This document shows positions 27,101 through 34,181 of a stretch of DNA of 64,000 nucleotides, piece after piece. The notes under the pieces are model-generated. The model was not told the origin of the DNA. It ran no database searches and saw nothing but the letters and a program-made list of their open reading frames with translations. This DNA comes from an uncultured Roseibium sp. GTDB lineage: Bacteria > Pseudomonadota > Alphaproteobacteria > Rhizobiales > Stappiaceae. How positions within the stretch are numbered: position 1 is the first letter of the stretch; each line of letters begins with the position of its first letter. The stretch covers positions 558,001 to 622,000 of the forward strand of contig NZ_CANMFD010000002.1 in assembly GCF_947496995.1 (NCBI RefSeq), given 5' to 3'. A program made the translations under genes and the position numbers.

Positions 27101-28804
27101 GGGGCGGATGTCGTGCTGGATTCCCGCAGTCTTGCATTCGTCGATGCCGTTCTTGAAGAAACCCGCGGCGACGGCGTCGATGTGGTCCTGAACTCGCTGT
27201 TCGGCGAAGCGATGGAACGCAGCATCGAGGTGCTGAAACCGTTCGGGCGTTTCCTGGAGCTTGGCAAACGGGACTACTACGGCAACACCCGGATCGGTCT
27301 GCGTCCTTTCCGCCAGAACCTCACCTACTTCGGTATCGACGCCGATCAGCTGCTGACGCGCCAGCCGAAACTGGCCGAGGACCTTTTCGTCAGGCTTGTC
27401 GAGCTGTTCGAGGACGGTACGCTGCGGCCTCTGCCGCATCGCGTGTTCGAAGCAGCCGACGTTGTGGATGCCTTCCGTCTGATGCAGCAGGCAGGCCATA
27501 TCGGCAAGATCGTCATTCGTCCGCCTGACGTGCCAGCTTCAGTTCCGGCGGCAACCGACATCGCCTTTGACGGCGATGCCGCCTATGTGATTGCAGGTGG
27601 CTTCGGTGGTTTCGGCGCCGCGCTGTTGAACCGGCTTGCCGACCACGGTGCGCGGAACCTTGCCGTTCTGAGCCGCCGAGGCGATGCAAGCGAGGAAGCT
27701 CAGTCCGTCCTCGCCCAATTGACGGAACGCGGTGTCAACATCACGGGTCATGCCTGCGATATCACCGATGAGAATGCGGTAAAAACCGCGCTCTCGGACA
27801 TTCGTGCGCACGGAAAACCGATCAAGGGTGTCTTCCACACCGCCATGGTATTGAACGACGTCCTGATCGCCAACATGGATCACGATGGACTGACCCGGGT
27901 GCTTGCGCCAAAGGTTCGTGGCGCGGAACTGCTCGACCGTCTGACAGCAGACGATCCGCTGGACCATTTCGTTCTCTATTCCTCGGCCACCACCCTTGTG
28001 GGCAATCCCGGTCAGGCCAACTATGTGGCCGCGAACGGCTATCTGGAAGGGCTGGCCCGCAGGCGCCGCGCCGAAGGCAGGCCTGCGCTTGCCGTCGCCT
28101 GGGGCGCCATCTCCGACGCCGGCTATCTGGCCCGCAACGAAGATGTCAACGAAATGCTGTCCCGCAAGCTTGGCCGGCATGCTCTGACGGCCAAGGAAGC
28201 CCTGGACGGTCTTATGGCGCTGCTGGCGTTGCCGGAACAGTCGAAGGATGTGAGCCTTGCGGCGCTCGGTTATGCCCGGATCGACTGGCAGGCAGCGCGC
28301 AAGGATCTCGCCCTGGTGGGAACACCGTTTGTCAGCCTGCTTGGGCTCGGCGACGAGGATGACACCGGTTCGGACGGCGTGATTGATCTGGCTGCCATGC
28401 TCCAGGGCATGGATCAGGTCACCGCCGCGCAGACGGTTGCGAAGCTTCTGGCCGCGGAAATCGGCAAGATCCTTCGAATTGCGCCCGAGGAGATCGACTC
28501 GCACAAGCCACTTTCGGATATCGGCATGGATTCGCTCATGGCTCTCGAACTGCGCATGAGTGCGGAGCGCCAGCTCGGTATCGACATCCCGCTGATGTCA
28601 CTGGCCAATGGAGCAACTCTGATTGACTTGTCCACCCGGGTAGCCAATCGTGTTCTTGGAGAAGAAAACGCTTCCGGCATGTCGGACGAGAGCCAACAGC
28701 TCGCCAGCCTGCATATGGATGACAACCGCTCCGAAACGGACGACCTTTCCGATGTTGCAGCCGAAGTCGAGAGCAAGAGCCGTGAACTCGGCTCCTTCCT
28801 CTGA
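21185..28804 (+). CDS. rkpA: RkpA-like reducing type I polyketide/fatty-acid synthase
   Basis: A 2,539-residue iterative megasynthase. Domains in order: ketosynthase (about 6-430; Cys176, His311, His349), acyltransferase (about 525-820; GHSVGE with Ser622, malonyl-type FHS motif), dehydratase (about 890-1170; His927, DAGFH), a degenerate methyltransferase-like region (about 1200-1540; SAM loop reduced to VGASGG), a structural half-reductase region (about 1560-1780), enoyl reductase (about 1795-2110; HGGAGGVGL), ketoreductase (about 2130-2375; Tyr2280) and a C-terminal carrier domain (Ser2450 in GMDSL). There is no thioesterase, so the fully reduced chain must be released by another enzyme, most likely the next gene. 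The dehydratase HxxxGxxxxP motif has Glu in place of Gly. It matches RkpA of the rhizobial rkp-1 capsule region in architecture and neighbours. Confidence 0.93.
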   Translation: MASLTSNIDILGYSSRLPGAKDSDEFWSLLKNGECAVTSVSADRWPLARFGHPLQSTSGKTYTWAAGQMDDVWGFDPSFFGISPREAVQMDPQQRLLLQLVWEALEHANIRPSDLAGTSTGVYVGASSLDYHHRFLVDPAMADMQFMTGNTLSIVSNRISYIYDLRGPSFTVDTACSSSIVALHEAVSAIESGQIDTAIVCGVSLLLSPFAFVGFSRATMLSQTGLCQAFDANGDGYVRSEGGAVIILRAARAGMPEGSKSHGKLLATGINADGRTVGLSLPSPYAQADLLREIYEGLGIDPAKLAFVEAHGTGTRVGDPAEADALGKVIGQKRSDVLPIGSVKTNVGHLEPVSGLVGLLKAVMALKEDLFPKSLHFKTPNPDIPFEELNLKVAGEAIDLQPSKDRRFAGVNSFGFGGTNAHAVIGDPDPVPASETTTQEDAPLIISARSKEALQELAGRYLKRFDNAGEDATGNLIASSAHSRDLLSERLVVLGKSRQEKLDALRSFSENGEELPDLVSGSIIKANAKVGFVFSGNGSQWAGMGQEAYQADASFREAFDKVDRIFMGLSGWSLVTTLFAEDLESDLERSEIAQPLLFAIQIGIVESLRKRGITPAGTTGHSVGEVAAAWCADALDLEQAVRVIRARSSEQEVVRDLGSMGALLLSADQAVAAIKESGLPRLELAADNSPRSVTISGDSDSLDAFSKFARKKKWAMRRLNLAYPFHSALVDPIREPLLAALDGLDPGEATLPFYSTVTPDEKSVSVSNDYWWKNVRQPVLFAAAIENMTADDFSVLVEIGPKPVLGTYINDVLRAKGKKAKFLETLKEPSKKSAVPAGNPLDRIAASILAHGGKTDLEKYVGPKPAQRTGLPSYPWQNSEYRPESTPEQVDFMFGQTWPLLGYRLRKDTAEWFNHIDSGSLPFLHDHKVEESVVFPAAGYIEMCLRAALRWTRGDQIELRDFDIVRPLVIDGDEVWETQVRISSDDNVIEILSRPRLSDNDWSLNARGTFITPSTTSRKPWLKAGTDSVSVLDHETLYKITESFGLNYGPAFRRAHRVVKHSDTTATVDLLGQDPSLEKLPFVLCPTLVDAGFHGLFALLDGVKGVPQNTSFLPIRLGTLRLLAPETHPASVSIEVTKASPRSIEASFEFLDADGQTVARLNKARFKAVTLGQDTRPDDLVYRQIATVLPDPERISPLQKTFEGLADLAARLDLAGSEEQEPDDSRVLIEALGRAISHHTLFGKFGDRPIRVAELVSAGELHETAAPLAASMLAWLSESGLCEETDEGFRLEDPAGHPAAHDLLQALTDGGGEHISEAALLARLWTGLTDIFTSGLEETAAKLYASSLFDAYRSSSPGKRALSTALQSSARSIFATWPKDQAFRVLLVGASGGLAANLDMDLDPTHMALTVTDATSSAVGRGERLWQGSSATTFLEPTEAEFDVSNYFDLVLFDTSLADIDPDTLKRFTRSVTPGGVVLAAEPLPHPLSDLIMGVGSNWWDEQSSADEPISRQQSDWTKILETAGLRNIETIPLKSTLIEADLICARVPEDADGSDAVESEEAAETVPETKAFLLLTDAEGPAHRLAEGLKSCMERHGHAATLLVPGEVTEQLGEGIWSAALEQSQDQPPEARDEALSQLLAAHDGRLVHLRGAYAKPGDALSSVDGRAYSMMMLLKALGAEQGEFTLLAPAGAQDIAGGKGPAPDQAGIWAFGRVVMNEYPDANLKLIDVSPDLEPGIAAARVAEEILIANCEREIVLDSETRSGLRLLKGGVLADTALPEGARPAMQLDITRQGSLDQLTWKAVERHELAGKDIEIAVEASGLNFRDVMWALGLLPEEALEDGFAGPTLGMECCGHVVACGPDVTRFKTGDKVITFAPACFASHVTVDESGCAPMPTTVSAEEAATIPVTFLTAFYALVHLADLAEGETVLIHGGAGGVGLAALQIAKWRGAKIIATAGSEDKRNTLKLLGADVVLDSRSLAFVDAVLEETRGDGVDVVLNSLFGEAMERSIEVLKPFGRFLELGKRDYYGNTRIGLRPFRQNLTYFGIDADQLLTRQPKLAEDLFVRLVELFEDGTLRPLPHRVFEAADVVDAFRLMQQAGHIGKIVIRPPDVPASVPAATDIAFDGDAAYVIAGGFGGFGAALLNRLADHGARNLAVLSRRGDASEEAQSVLAQLTERGVNITGHACDITDENAVKTALSDIRAHGKPIKGVFHTAMVLNDVLIANMDHDGLTRVLAPKVRGAELLDRLTADDPLDHFVLYSSATTLVGNPGQANYVAANGYLEGLARRRRAEGRPALAVAWGAISDAGYLARNEDVNEMLSRKLGRHALTAKEALDGLMALLALPEQSKDVSLAALGYARIDWQAARKDLALVGTPFVSLLGLGDEDDTGSDGVIDLAAMLQGMDQVTAAQTVAKLLAAEIGKILRIAPEEIDSHKPLSDIGMDSLMALELRMSAERQLGIDIPLMSLANGATLIDLSTRVANRVLGEENASGMSDESQQLASLHMDDNRSETDDLSDVAAEVESKSRELGSFL

Positions 28805-28844
28805 CCGAAAGCAGCCGGGCCGGATATAACAAGGAATGACCAAT

Positions 28845-30203
28845 ATGGGCGCAGATGATCGGGCCAAGCTTATGGACAGCTTGAAAGCCAACCGGCGCTC
28901 CGCGCGCGGGCGTTCAGCCTCAGCGCCCGAGCGTGCTCAAGCAACGTCTCCCAAACGCAAGGTTTTCGACTTCAAGGAATTGCCTCAGGTCAAGCAGTTG
29001 CAGATGCATCGGGCAGCTGCGGACATGATGGGGATCGAAAATCCCTTTTTCCGGCCGCATGACGGGTTGGCGACTGAAACCAGCCTTATAAATGGGCACA
29101 ACTACGATAATTTTGCTTCCTACAACTACCTCGGACTGAACGGACACCCCAAGGTGAACGCCGCGGCTAAGGAGGCAGTCGAGCGCTTCGGCACCAGTGT
29201 CTCCGCCAGCAGGATCGTCGCCGGCGAACGGCCCATTCACGGTGAACTGGAAGCAGCTCTTGCCCGCATCCACGGAGTTGAAGCCGCCATTGTCATGGTT
29301 TCGGGCCATGCCACCAATGTCACAACCATCGGGCATTTGATGCAGAAGGGGGATCTGGTTCTGACAGATTCCTACGTGCACAACTCGATTGCCGAAGGTG
29401 TCAGGCTTTCCGGCGCAACCCGCATGAATTTTCCGCATGACGATCTCGATGCGCTGGAAAAAATGCTGGCCGATCACCGGCACAAATTCGAAAAAGTTCT
29501 GATTGCCGTCGAGGGCCTATATTCGATGGACGGCGATTTCCCCGATCTCAAGAGGATCGTCAAACTCAAGCAGTCCTATGACGCTTGGCTGATGGTGGAC
29601 GAAGCGCATTCGATCGGTGTTCTGGGCGAAACCGGCCATGGCATCTCCGAGCATTTCGGGATCGATCCGACCGAAGTCGAAATCTGGATGGGAACGCTCA
29701 GCAAGACCTTTTCGTCCTGCGGCGGCTATATCGCCGGCTCGAAAGTTCTGTGCGACTATCTGAAGGTTACGGCGCCAGGCTTCGTCTTTTCCGTTGGCCT
29801 GTCCCCCGCGCTTGCCGGGTCTGCCATCACTTCTGCGGAACTTCTGGAACAGGAGCCGGAGCGGGTGAAGCGTTTGCAGAAAAACGGCTCGCTGTTTCTC
29901 AAACTGGCGAAAGAGGCAGGTCTGAACACCGGACCGAGCACGGGATATGCTGTCATTCCGGTTATCGTCGGCGATTCCGCCGGTGCGGCAACACTGTCCA
30001 ATCGCTTGCTTGCAAAAGGCATCAATGCCCTGCCGATCATTTTTCCGGCCGTTCCGGAAAAATCCGCGCGCATCCGCTTTTTCATAACGAGCGAACACAC
30101 TGAAGAACAGATTGTCCGGGCCGTCGAAACAACAGCTGCCGAGCTTGATGCCATGCGCGCCGACGGGACGGCGGTGGATCGGCTGATCAAGGCCGCCAGG
30201 TAA
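28845..30203 (+). CDS. rkpG: RkpG-like alpha-oxoamine synthase (PLP)
   Basis: A 452-residue PLP enzyme of the 8-amino-7-oxononanoate synthase / serine palmitoyltransferase family. These enzymes join an amino acid to an acyl thioester with loss of CO2. Visible motifs are DEAHSIGVLGETGHG and TLSKTFSSCGGY, with the PLP lysine at Lys287. It follows the megasynthase by about 40 bases and probably takes the acyl chain straight from its carrier domain, giving an alpha-amino ketone. The ATG at 28845 has AAGGA nine bases upstream; an ATG at 28836 is too close to it. A Lys/Arg-rich leader of 40 residues precedes the fold. Which amino acid is used cannot be read from sequence. Confidence 0.9.
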   Translation: MGADDRAKLMDSLKANRRSARGRSASAPERAQATSPKRKVFDFKELPQVKQLQMHRAAADMMGIENPFFRPHDGLATETSLINGHNYDNFASYNYLGLNGHPKVNAAAKEAVERFGTSVSASRIVAGERPIHGELEAALARIHGVEAAIVMVSGHATNVTTIGHLMQKGDLVLTDSYVHNSIAEGVRLSGATRMNFPHDDLDALEKMLADHRHKFEKVLIAVEGLYSMDGDFPDLKRIVKLKQSYDAWLMVDEAHSIGVLGETGHGISEHFGIDPTEVEIWMGTLSKTFSSCGGYIAGSKVLCDYLKVTAPGFVFSVGLSPALAGSAITSAELLEQEPERVKRLQKNGSLFLKLAKEAGLNTGPSTGYAVIPVIVGDSAGAATLSNRLLAKGINALPIIFPAVPEKSARIRFFITSEHTEEQIVRAVETTAAELDAMRADGTAVDRLIKAAR

Positions 30204-30208
30204 CCCGG

Positions 30209-30232
30209 CGGCCCTCGCAGCGGCCGTTTTTT
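30209..30232 (+). terminator. probable terminator after rkpG-like gene
   Basis: A short GC stem (CGGCC at 30209-30213 with GGCCG at 30222-30226, loop 8) is followed by six T's. It sits 6 bases after the rkpG-like stop and just before the end of the converging SDR gene. The stem is only 5 bp, so it may be modest. Confidence 0.55.
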
Positions 30233-30235
30233 CCG

Positions 30236-31048
30236 TTATGTGTCAGATGATGGGTCCCGGTAACGCGGATCGCGCTCGATCTCCGCTGAAAATCCGCCCA
30301 GGAACAGATCGCCCAGGATGGGCGGCAACAGATTCTGCAGCCGTATGCCGAATGCCAGCAAAAACGGAAAGGCGTAGAAGGCGCGCCGGCGTTCTATCGC
30401 GCGCCGCATCAATCTAGCGGCCTTCTCGGCGGACATTTCAAAAGGCTTTGAACCCTTGTGCCTGGCGGACATAGGTGTCGTCACGAAGCCCGGACATATG
30501 ATCGTCACCGAGACGCCGTAGGCTTTTAGCCAGCCGCGCAGAGAGTGGCCGTAGGCGATGATCGCTGCCTTGGTTGCGCTGTAACTCGGCATATCCGGAA
30601 GAGCGCGTATGCCCGCCAGCGAGGAAATCAGAACGATCTGTCCCCGACCGCGAGTTTGCAGGGCATCGACGGCACCTGAAACGGTATTGACCACTCCGCG
30701 ATAATTCACGTCGATCTGCCGATCACTGTCAGCGTCGCTTTCACGGGTCCGGTCCGGACCGAGACCGGCTGTGACCCCCGCGTTGGCAATCACGAGATCA
30801 ACGGGATTACGCGCATCGAGATCGCTCAGGTAAGCGTGAAGCTTTTCCCGATCCCGAATGTCGATCGCCGCGGCTTCCCCTTCCGCGCCAAGTGCACGTA
30901 TGTCTGCCAGGACCGGTCCGAGCCGCCCTTCGTCACGCCCGATCAGCGCCAGAAAGGTTCCCGGGCCGGCAAATTCCCTGGCCAGCGCTTGGCCGATGCC
31001 GCCACTGGCGCCTGTCAGCACGATGACTCTGTCATATCGGTTCGTCAT
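30236..31048 (-). CDS. rkpH: RkpH-like short-chain dehydrogenase/reductase
   Basis: A 270-residue classical SDR with the NAD(P) motif TGASGGIG, the NAG motif, and the catalytic Ser-Tyr-Lys (ISSLAG, then YSATK). A hydrophobic C-terminal segment (FPFLLAFGIRLQNLLPPIL) suggests membrane association. This is also seen in 3-ketosphinganine reductases, which use the same kind of substrate. The ATG at 31048 follows GAAGGAAAGG; the frame extends to an upstream TTG without support. It converges on rkpG and is the last gene of the minus-strand capsule unit. By position and family I infer reduction of the amino ketone made by the RkpG-like enzyme. Confidence 0.87.
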   Translation of the reverse strand: MTNRYDRVIVLTGASGGIGQALAREFAGPGTFLALIGRDEGRLGPVLADIRALGAEGEAAAIDIRDREKLHAYLSDLDARNPVDLVIANAGVTAGLGPDRTRESDADSDRQIDVNYRGVVNTVSGAVDALQTRGRGQIVLISSLAGIRALPDMPSYSATKAAIIAYGHSLRGWLKAYGVSVTIICPGFVTTPMSARHKGSKPFEMSAEKAARLMRRAIERRRAFYAFPFLLAFGIRLQNLLPPILGDLFLGGFSAEIERDPRYRDPSSDT

Positions 31049-31116
31049 GGCCTTTCCTTCTTCCGGGTCGCCCGGATTTCGAGCGGATTCTAATGAATTG
31101 AAAGTCTCATGAGAGT

Positions 31117-32862
31117 TCAAATGCCCAGTTTGCGTCCGAGCCAGGATGAATGACGCTTCAAGGCCGTGACAAGAAGATGTCTCCGGTCTCCACGCTGTTC
31201 ACTCAGTCTCGCCACGAGGAATTCTGGCGTGCAGGGTAGCAGAGAGACCGGGTCGACCGTACGGGCGTATTTGACCAAAGCCAGATAGACCAGTTCCGGC
31301 AGGCTGCGGGTGCGTCCCCTGCCCGGAATATCCGTCAGATCCTCGCACAATCCCCAGCCAGCATAAAACGGCGCCCCATGCACGGTCACCTTCTTGCCGC
31401 GGAGGATCGCCTCGAAGCCGGAAAGCGAAGAGAAGGTTTCGACACTGTCGACCGCTTCGATCAGATCGATGATGTTGGCATCCTCGGCAATTTCATCGGC
31501 GTATTTCAACGCCGTTTGCCGGTCGACCTTGCCCTTGCGCAATCCAGTTTCCACATCCGGGTGCGGCTTGAAAACCAGATAGGCGTCCGGATGCCGGGCG
31601 CGCACCAGTTTTAACAGATCCAGATTCACATTCGGCGTATTGGCACAGTCGATTGTCGCAGACATCGACTTGCGGATCGCGGCGTCATCCGCGACCTGTC
31701 CCGGGACCAGGATCGCGGTTCTTCCGGCAGGAAAGGAAAACTTGCGAGATTTGCCGAAATTATATTTCGACACGCGGGCGGCACCGATCAGTTCAACCAG
31801 ATGTTTGCCACGATGCTTTTCCTCCTCCGAGAGTTCATAGTCTTTCAGCAGCACTTCCAACCGGCTTGGCCGGGACGGGTCGTAGTAGATACCAAGGTCG
31901 TCCACGGCAAGCATCGCGCCACGTGCGAGGCCCGCCCCCAGCCCCACAGACCGCAGGAACCCGTCCTCGATCCGCAAGAGCGGAATTTCTGCTTCCAAGC
32001 AAGCCTCTTCAAATGCCGCATCCGTCCGTCCTGCCCAGGACAAAACCTGACCGCCGCTTCGGCTTGCTGCCGCGATCGTTTCTTCCCGGGTTTCGTGAAA
32101 TGACACGTCTCCGCCCCTGCCGGCGAAGGTTGCCCGGATCGAGGGGTGGTTCCAGTATTGGGCTCCATAACAATGGCTTGCGCGGTGGTTTTCCTGCCAG
32201 CTCGACTGGATGGTATGGAAGATTTGCAGGGCTTCGGGCCAGTCGACCGGCTGTCCGGTATAAGGCGAAAACCAGACCGAGTTTTGGGTCAGTATGGAGT
32301 CCAGCACACTCTCCGGTGCGATGCCGCGCTTTCCGGACATCTCGTCAATTGCTTGCCTGCCCCCACTTGCCTCCCCTGTGTGCTTTCGGTTCGAGAGCAA
32401 ACCTTCCAGATCCTCGCCGCCGCGTGCAGAAAGTTCAGGCTCTCCGGCCAACGCGCATGAAAGGCCAAGGGAACGCCAGGTGCTGACGAATTGCTGATCG
32501 GCCCCTCCCACAGCCCCGTCTGTCACGACCGCCTCCGCGCAGGCGCGCACAAGGAGCTCCCAGGGCTTACTCAGATCCTCATCGCCAGGTTTTGCCACTG
32601 GCAGAAGAATGAGGCTGGCAGGAATGCGTTTGGCGTCAATTGGTGTCGGCCCCGGAAGCACGAGAAGAAGGCCCGCTGCTTTTCGCACCGCCAGGTCAAC
32701 GACCATTGGCAGACGCTCGGGTGCGGCGGCGACATACAATTGCCCCTGGATCTCCTCTTTCGCTTCTCGCTCTTGAAGAGCGGCCTTGATACGCGCCTTC
32801 CACTTCACGAGCAAAGGATCCGCTCCGAAGAGAATTTTCGGGCCCTTGGTGCGCATATTCAC
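31117..32862 (-). CDS. KpsC/RkpJ-like capsule glycosyltransferase
   Basis: A 581-residue capsular polysaccharide synthesis protein. The C-terminal 350 residues carry the KpsC hallmarks: LLRIEDGFLRSVGLGAGLA, LGIYYDPSRPSRLE, VFKPHPDVETGLRKG and APFYAGWGLCED. Family enzymes are Kdo transferases that build the beta-Kdo linker on a lipid acceptor at the inner membrane. E. coli KpsC (about 675 residues) has two such modules, whereas here I see one; the first 200 residues are different and may be degenerate. The GTG start overlaps the stop of the upstream KpsS-like gene (GTGA); an ATG lies two codons in. Confidence 0.87.
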   Translation of the reverse strand: MNMRTKGPKILFGADPLLVKWKARIKAALQEREAKEEIQGQLYVAAAPERLPMVVDLAVRKAAGLLLVLPGPTPIDAKRIPASLILLPVAKPGDEDLSKPWELLVRACAEAVVTDGAVGGADQQFVSTWRSLGLSCALAGEPELSARGGEDLEGLLSNRKHTGEASGGRQAIDEMSGKRGIAPESVLDSILTQNSVWFSPYTGQPVDWPEALQIFHTIQSSWQENHRASHCYGAQYWNHPSIRATFAGRGGDVSFHETREETIAAASRSGGQVLSWAGRTDAAFEEACLEAEIPLLRIEDGFLRSVGLGAGLARGAMLAVDDLGIYYDPSRPSRLEVLLKDYELSEEEKHRGKHLVELIGAARVSKYNFGKSRKFSFPAGRTAILVPGQVADDAAIRKSMSATIDCANTPNVNLDLLKLVRARHPDAYLVFKPHPDVETGLRKGKVDRQTALKYADEIAEDANIIDLIEAVDSVETFSSLSGFEAILRGKKVTVHGAPFYAGWGLCEDLTDIPGRGRTRSLPELVYLALVKYARTVDPVSLLPCTPEFLVARLSEQRGDRRHLLVTALKRHSSWLGRKLGI

Positions 32863-34181
32863 AGCGGCACCCCGAGTTTACGCGCTTTTTCAAGCCTTGG
32901 CGGCGGCTCGACAAAGGCTCCAAGCGGGTTGAGCTCACGTTTTACGATACGATCCGCGATATTCCGGGCAGCGACGGACACACCCTCCCGGTTATGAATC
33001 GACCCGCGAATCTGGGTGGTCGCTGCCAATGCGCGAATATAAGCGTTCAGGAGCGACGGGTCAGGGCTCTGCGGATCATTCCAGAAACCGGAGAGGTCTC
33101 CTTGGTGTGTCAGTCCCTCAATGTCGTAATGGGCCGGCACCAGGGTTTTGACTGGCACCATCGCCTGCAAGGCTTCCAGGCCGGCGGTCGAGTTGAGCGT
33201 CACCACGCCAGCCGCAGCCTCAAGAGGTTTCGACAGGCCGCCGCCATCGAGATAATGCATTCGATCACTCAGGCCATGCTGGCGGGCCAATGCGTTCGAT
33301 ACCTCCGGCCATTTCTCAAATCCGACATCGAGTGGATGGCTTTTCAATACCAGATGCACGTCAACGGGCGCCGTCTCGGAAAACGATTTGAACACAATGT
33401 CCAGAACCTGAGAAAAGCTTTCATACGGAGAGTGCCTGCGAAGCTGGAAATCGCCTTCAAGCTGGATCGGCAAAACAAAATATCTGGCGCCCGTATTCCG
33501 AAGCGCCTGCATTGTGCGTTCTGCTTCTGCGGTCCGGCTTTTTTCCCGCAGGAGCCGCACTGCGCCGCGCAGATACTCCTCCAGCGGCGGGTAGATCGTA
33601 TGGCGAACATAGTTCGGATATAGCGGCTTCGAAAACACGTTCGTCAGATTGTAGACGACGTCCGGAGCGGTTTGCAGCCAGAAGGAGGATGGAAACAGCG
33701 GCTCCAGGTCCACGTCCCCTGCTCTGTCCGCAACGGTCCGCACAGCATCGGGCTCCTGCGGAAACCGACTCAACGTCGACAGCCCGTTTCTCTCCAGCGT
33801 CATCCAGCCCGGCCGCAGGGCGCCGAGTTCGGTCACGGCAATCTGAATTCCCAGCGGAAGCGCTTTTTCTATAGCGACCCGGTGGTAGAGCCGCTGATCG
33901 CCGTGCAGCACCAGATCCGTAATTCCATGCGCGGACAAAAAGGCTTCAATGAATTCGGGCCAGTCTTGCGGCGGACCTTTGAAGCTGCTGGATCCCGCTC
34001 CGTGCCAATGTAGCCAGTCTCCGGCGCAGAAATTGATCCGGAACACCTGACAGCCGAGCTCTCGGAGATGATTTCCAGTCAGCCTGAAAAGCGGTGATAG
34101 CGGCCCCTGCAGAAAGAGAACCCGCCGCGCGGAGGTGTCGATGCCGGGCTCTGACTTGCGGGACTCATCCTGGCCAGACAT
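32859..34181 (-). CDS. KpsS-like capsule glycosyltransferase, copy 1
   Basis: A 440-residue KpsS-family protein. N-terminal signature: VLFLQGPLSPLFRLTG, then RINFCAGDWLHW. C-terminal signature: LVLKSHPLDVG, a GGGLSKPLEAAAGVVTLNST acceptor loop, and YDIEGLTHQGDLSGFW. In E. coli KpsS adds the first Kdo to lyso-phosphatidylglycerol. The start overlaps the end of the next upstream KpsS-like gene by 17 bases, and the end overlaps kpsC by 4, so the three are coupled in translation. It is clearly a paralogue of the neighbouring gene, and both end in PPRLEKAR plus a Gly-containing tail. Confidence 0.86.
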   Translation of the reverse strand: MSGQDESRKSEPGIDTSARRVLFLQGPLSPLFRLTGNHLRELGCQVFRINFCAGDWLHWHGAGSSSFKGPPQDWPEFIEAFLSAHGITDLVLHGDQRLYHRVAIEKALPLGIQIAVTELGALRPGWMTLERNGLSTLSRFPQEPDAVRTVADRAGDVDLEPLFPSSFWLQTAPDVVYNLTNVFSKPLYPNYVRHTIYPPLEEYLRGAVRLLREKSRTAEAERTMQALRNTGARYFVLPIQLEGDFQLRRHSPYESFSQVLDIVFKSFSETAPVDVHLVLKSHPLDVGFEKWPEVSNALARQHGLSDRMHYLDGGGLSKPLEAAAGVVTLNSTAGLEALQAMVPVKTLVPAHYDIEGLTHQGDLSGFWNDPQSPDPSLLNAYIRALAATTQIRGSIHNREGVSVAARNIADRIVKRELNPLGAFVEPPPRLEKARKLGVPL

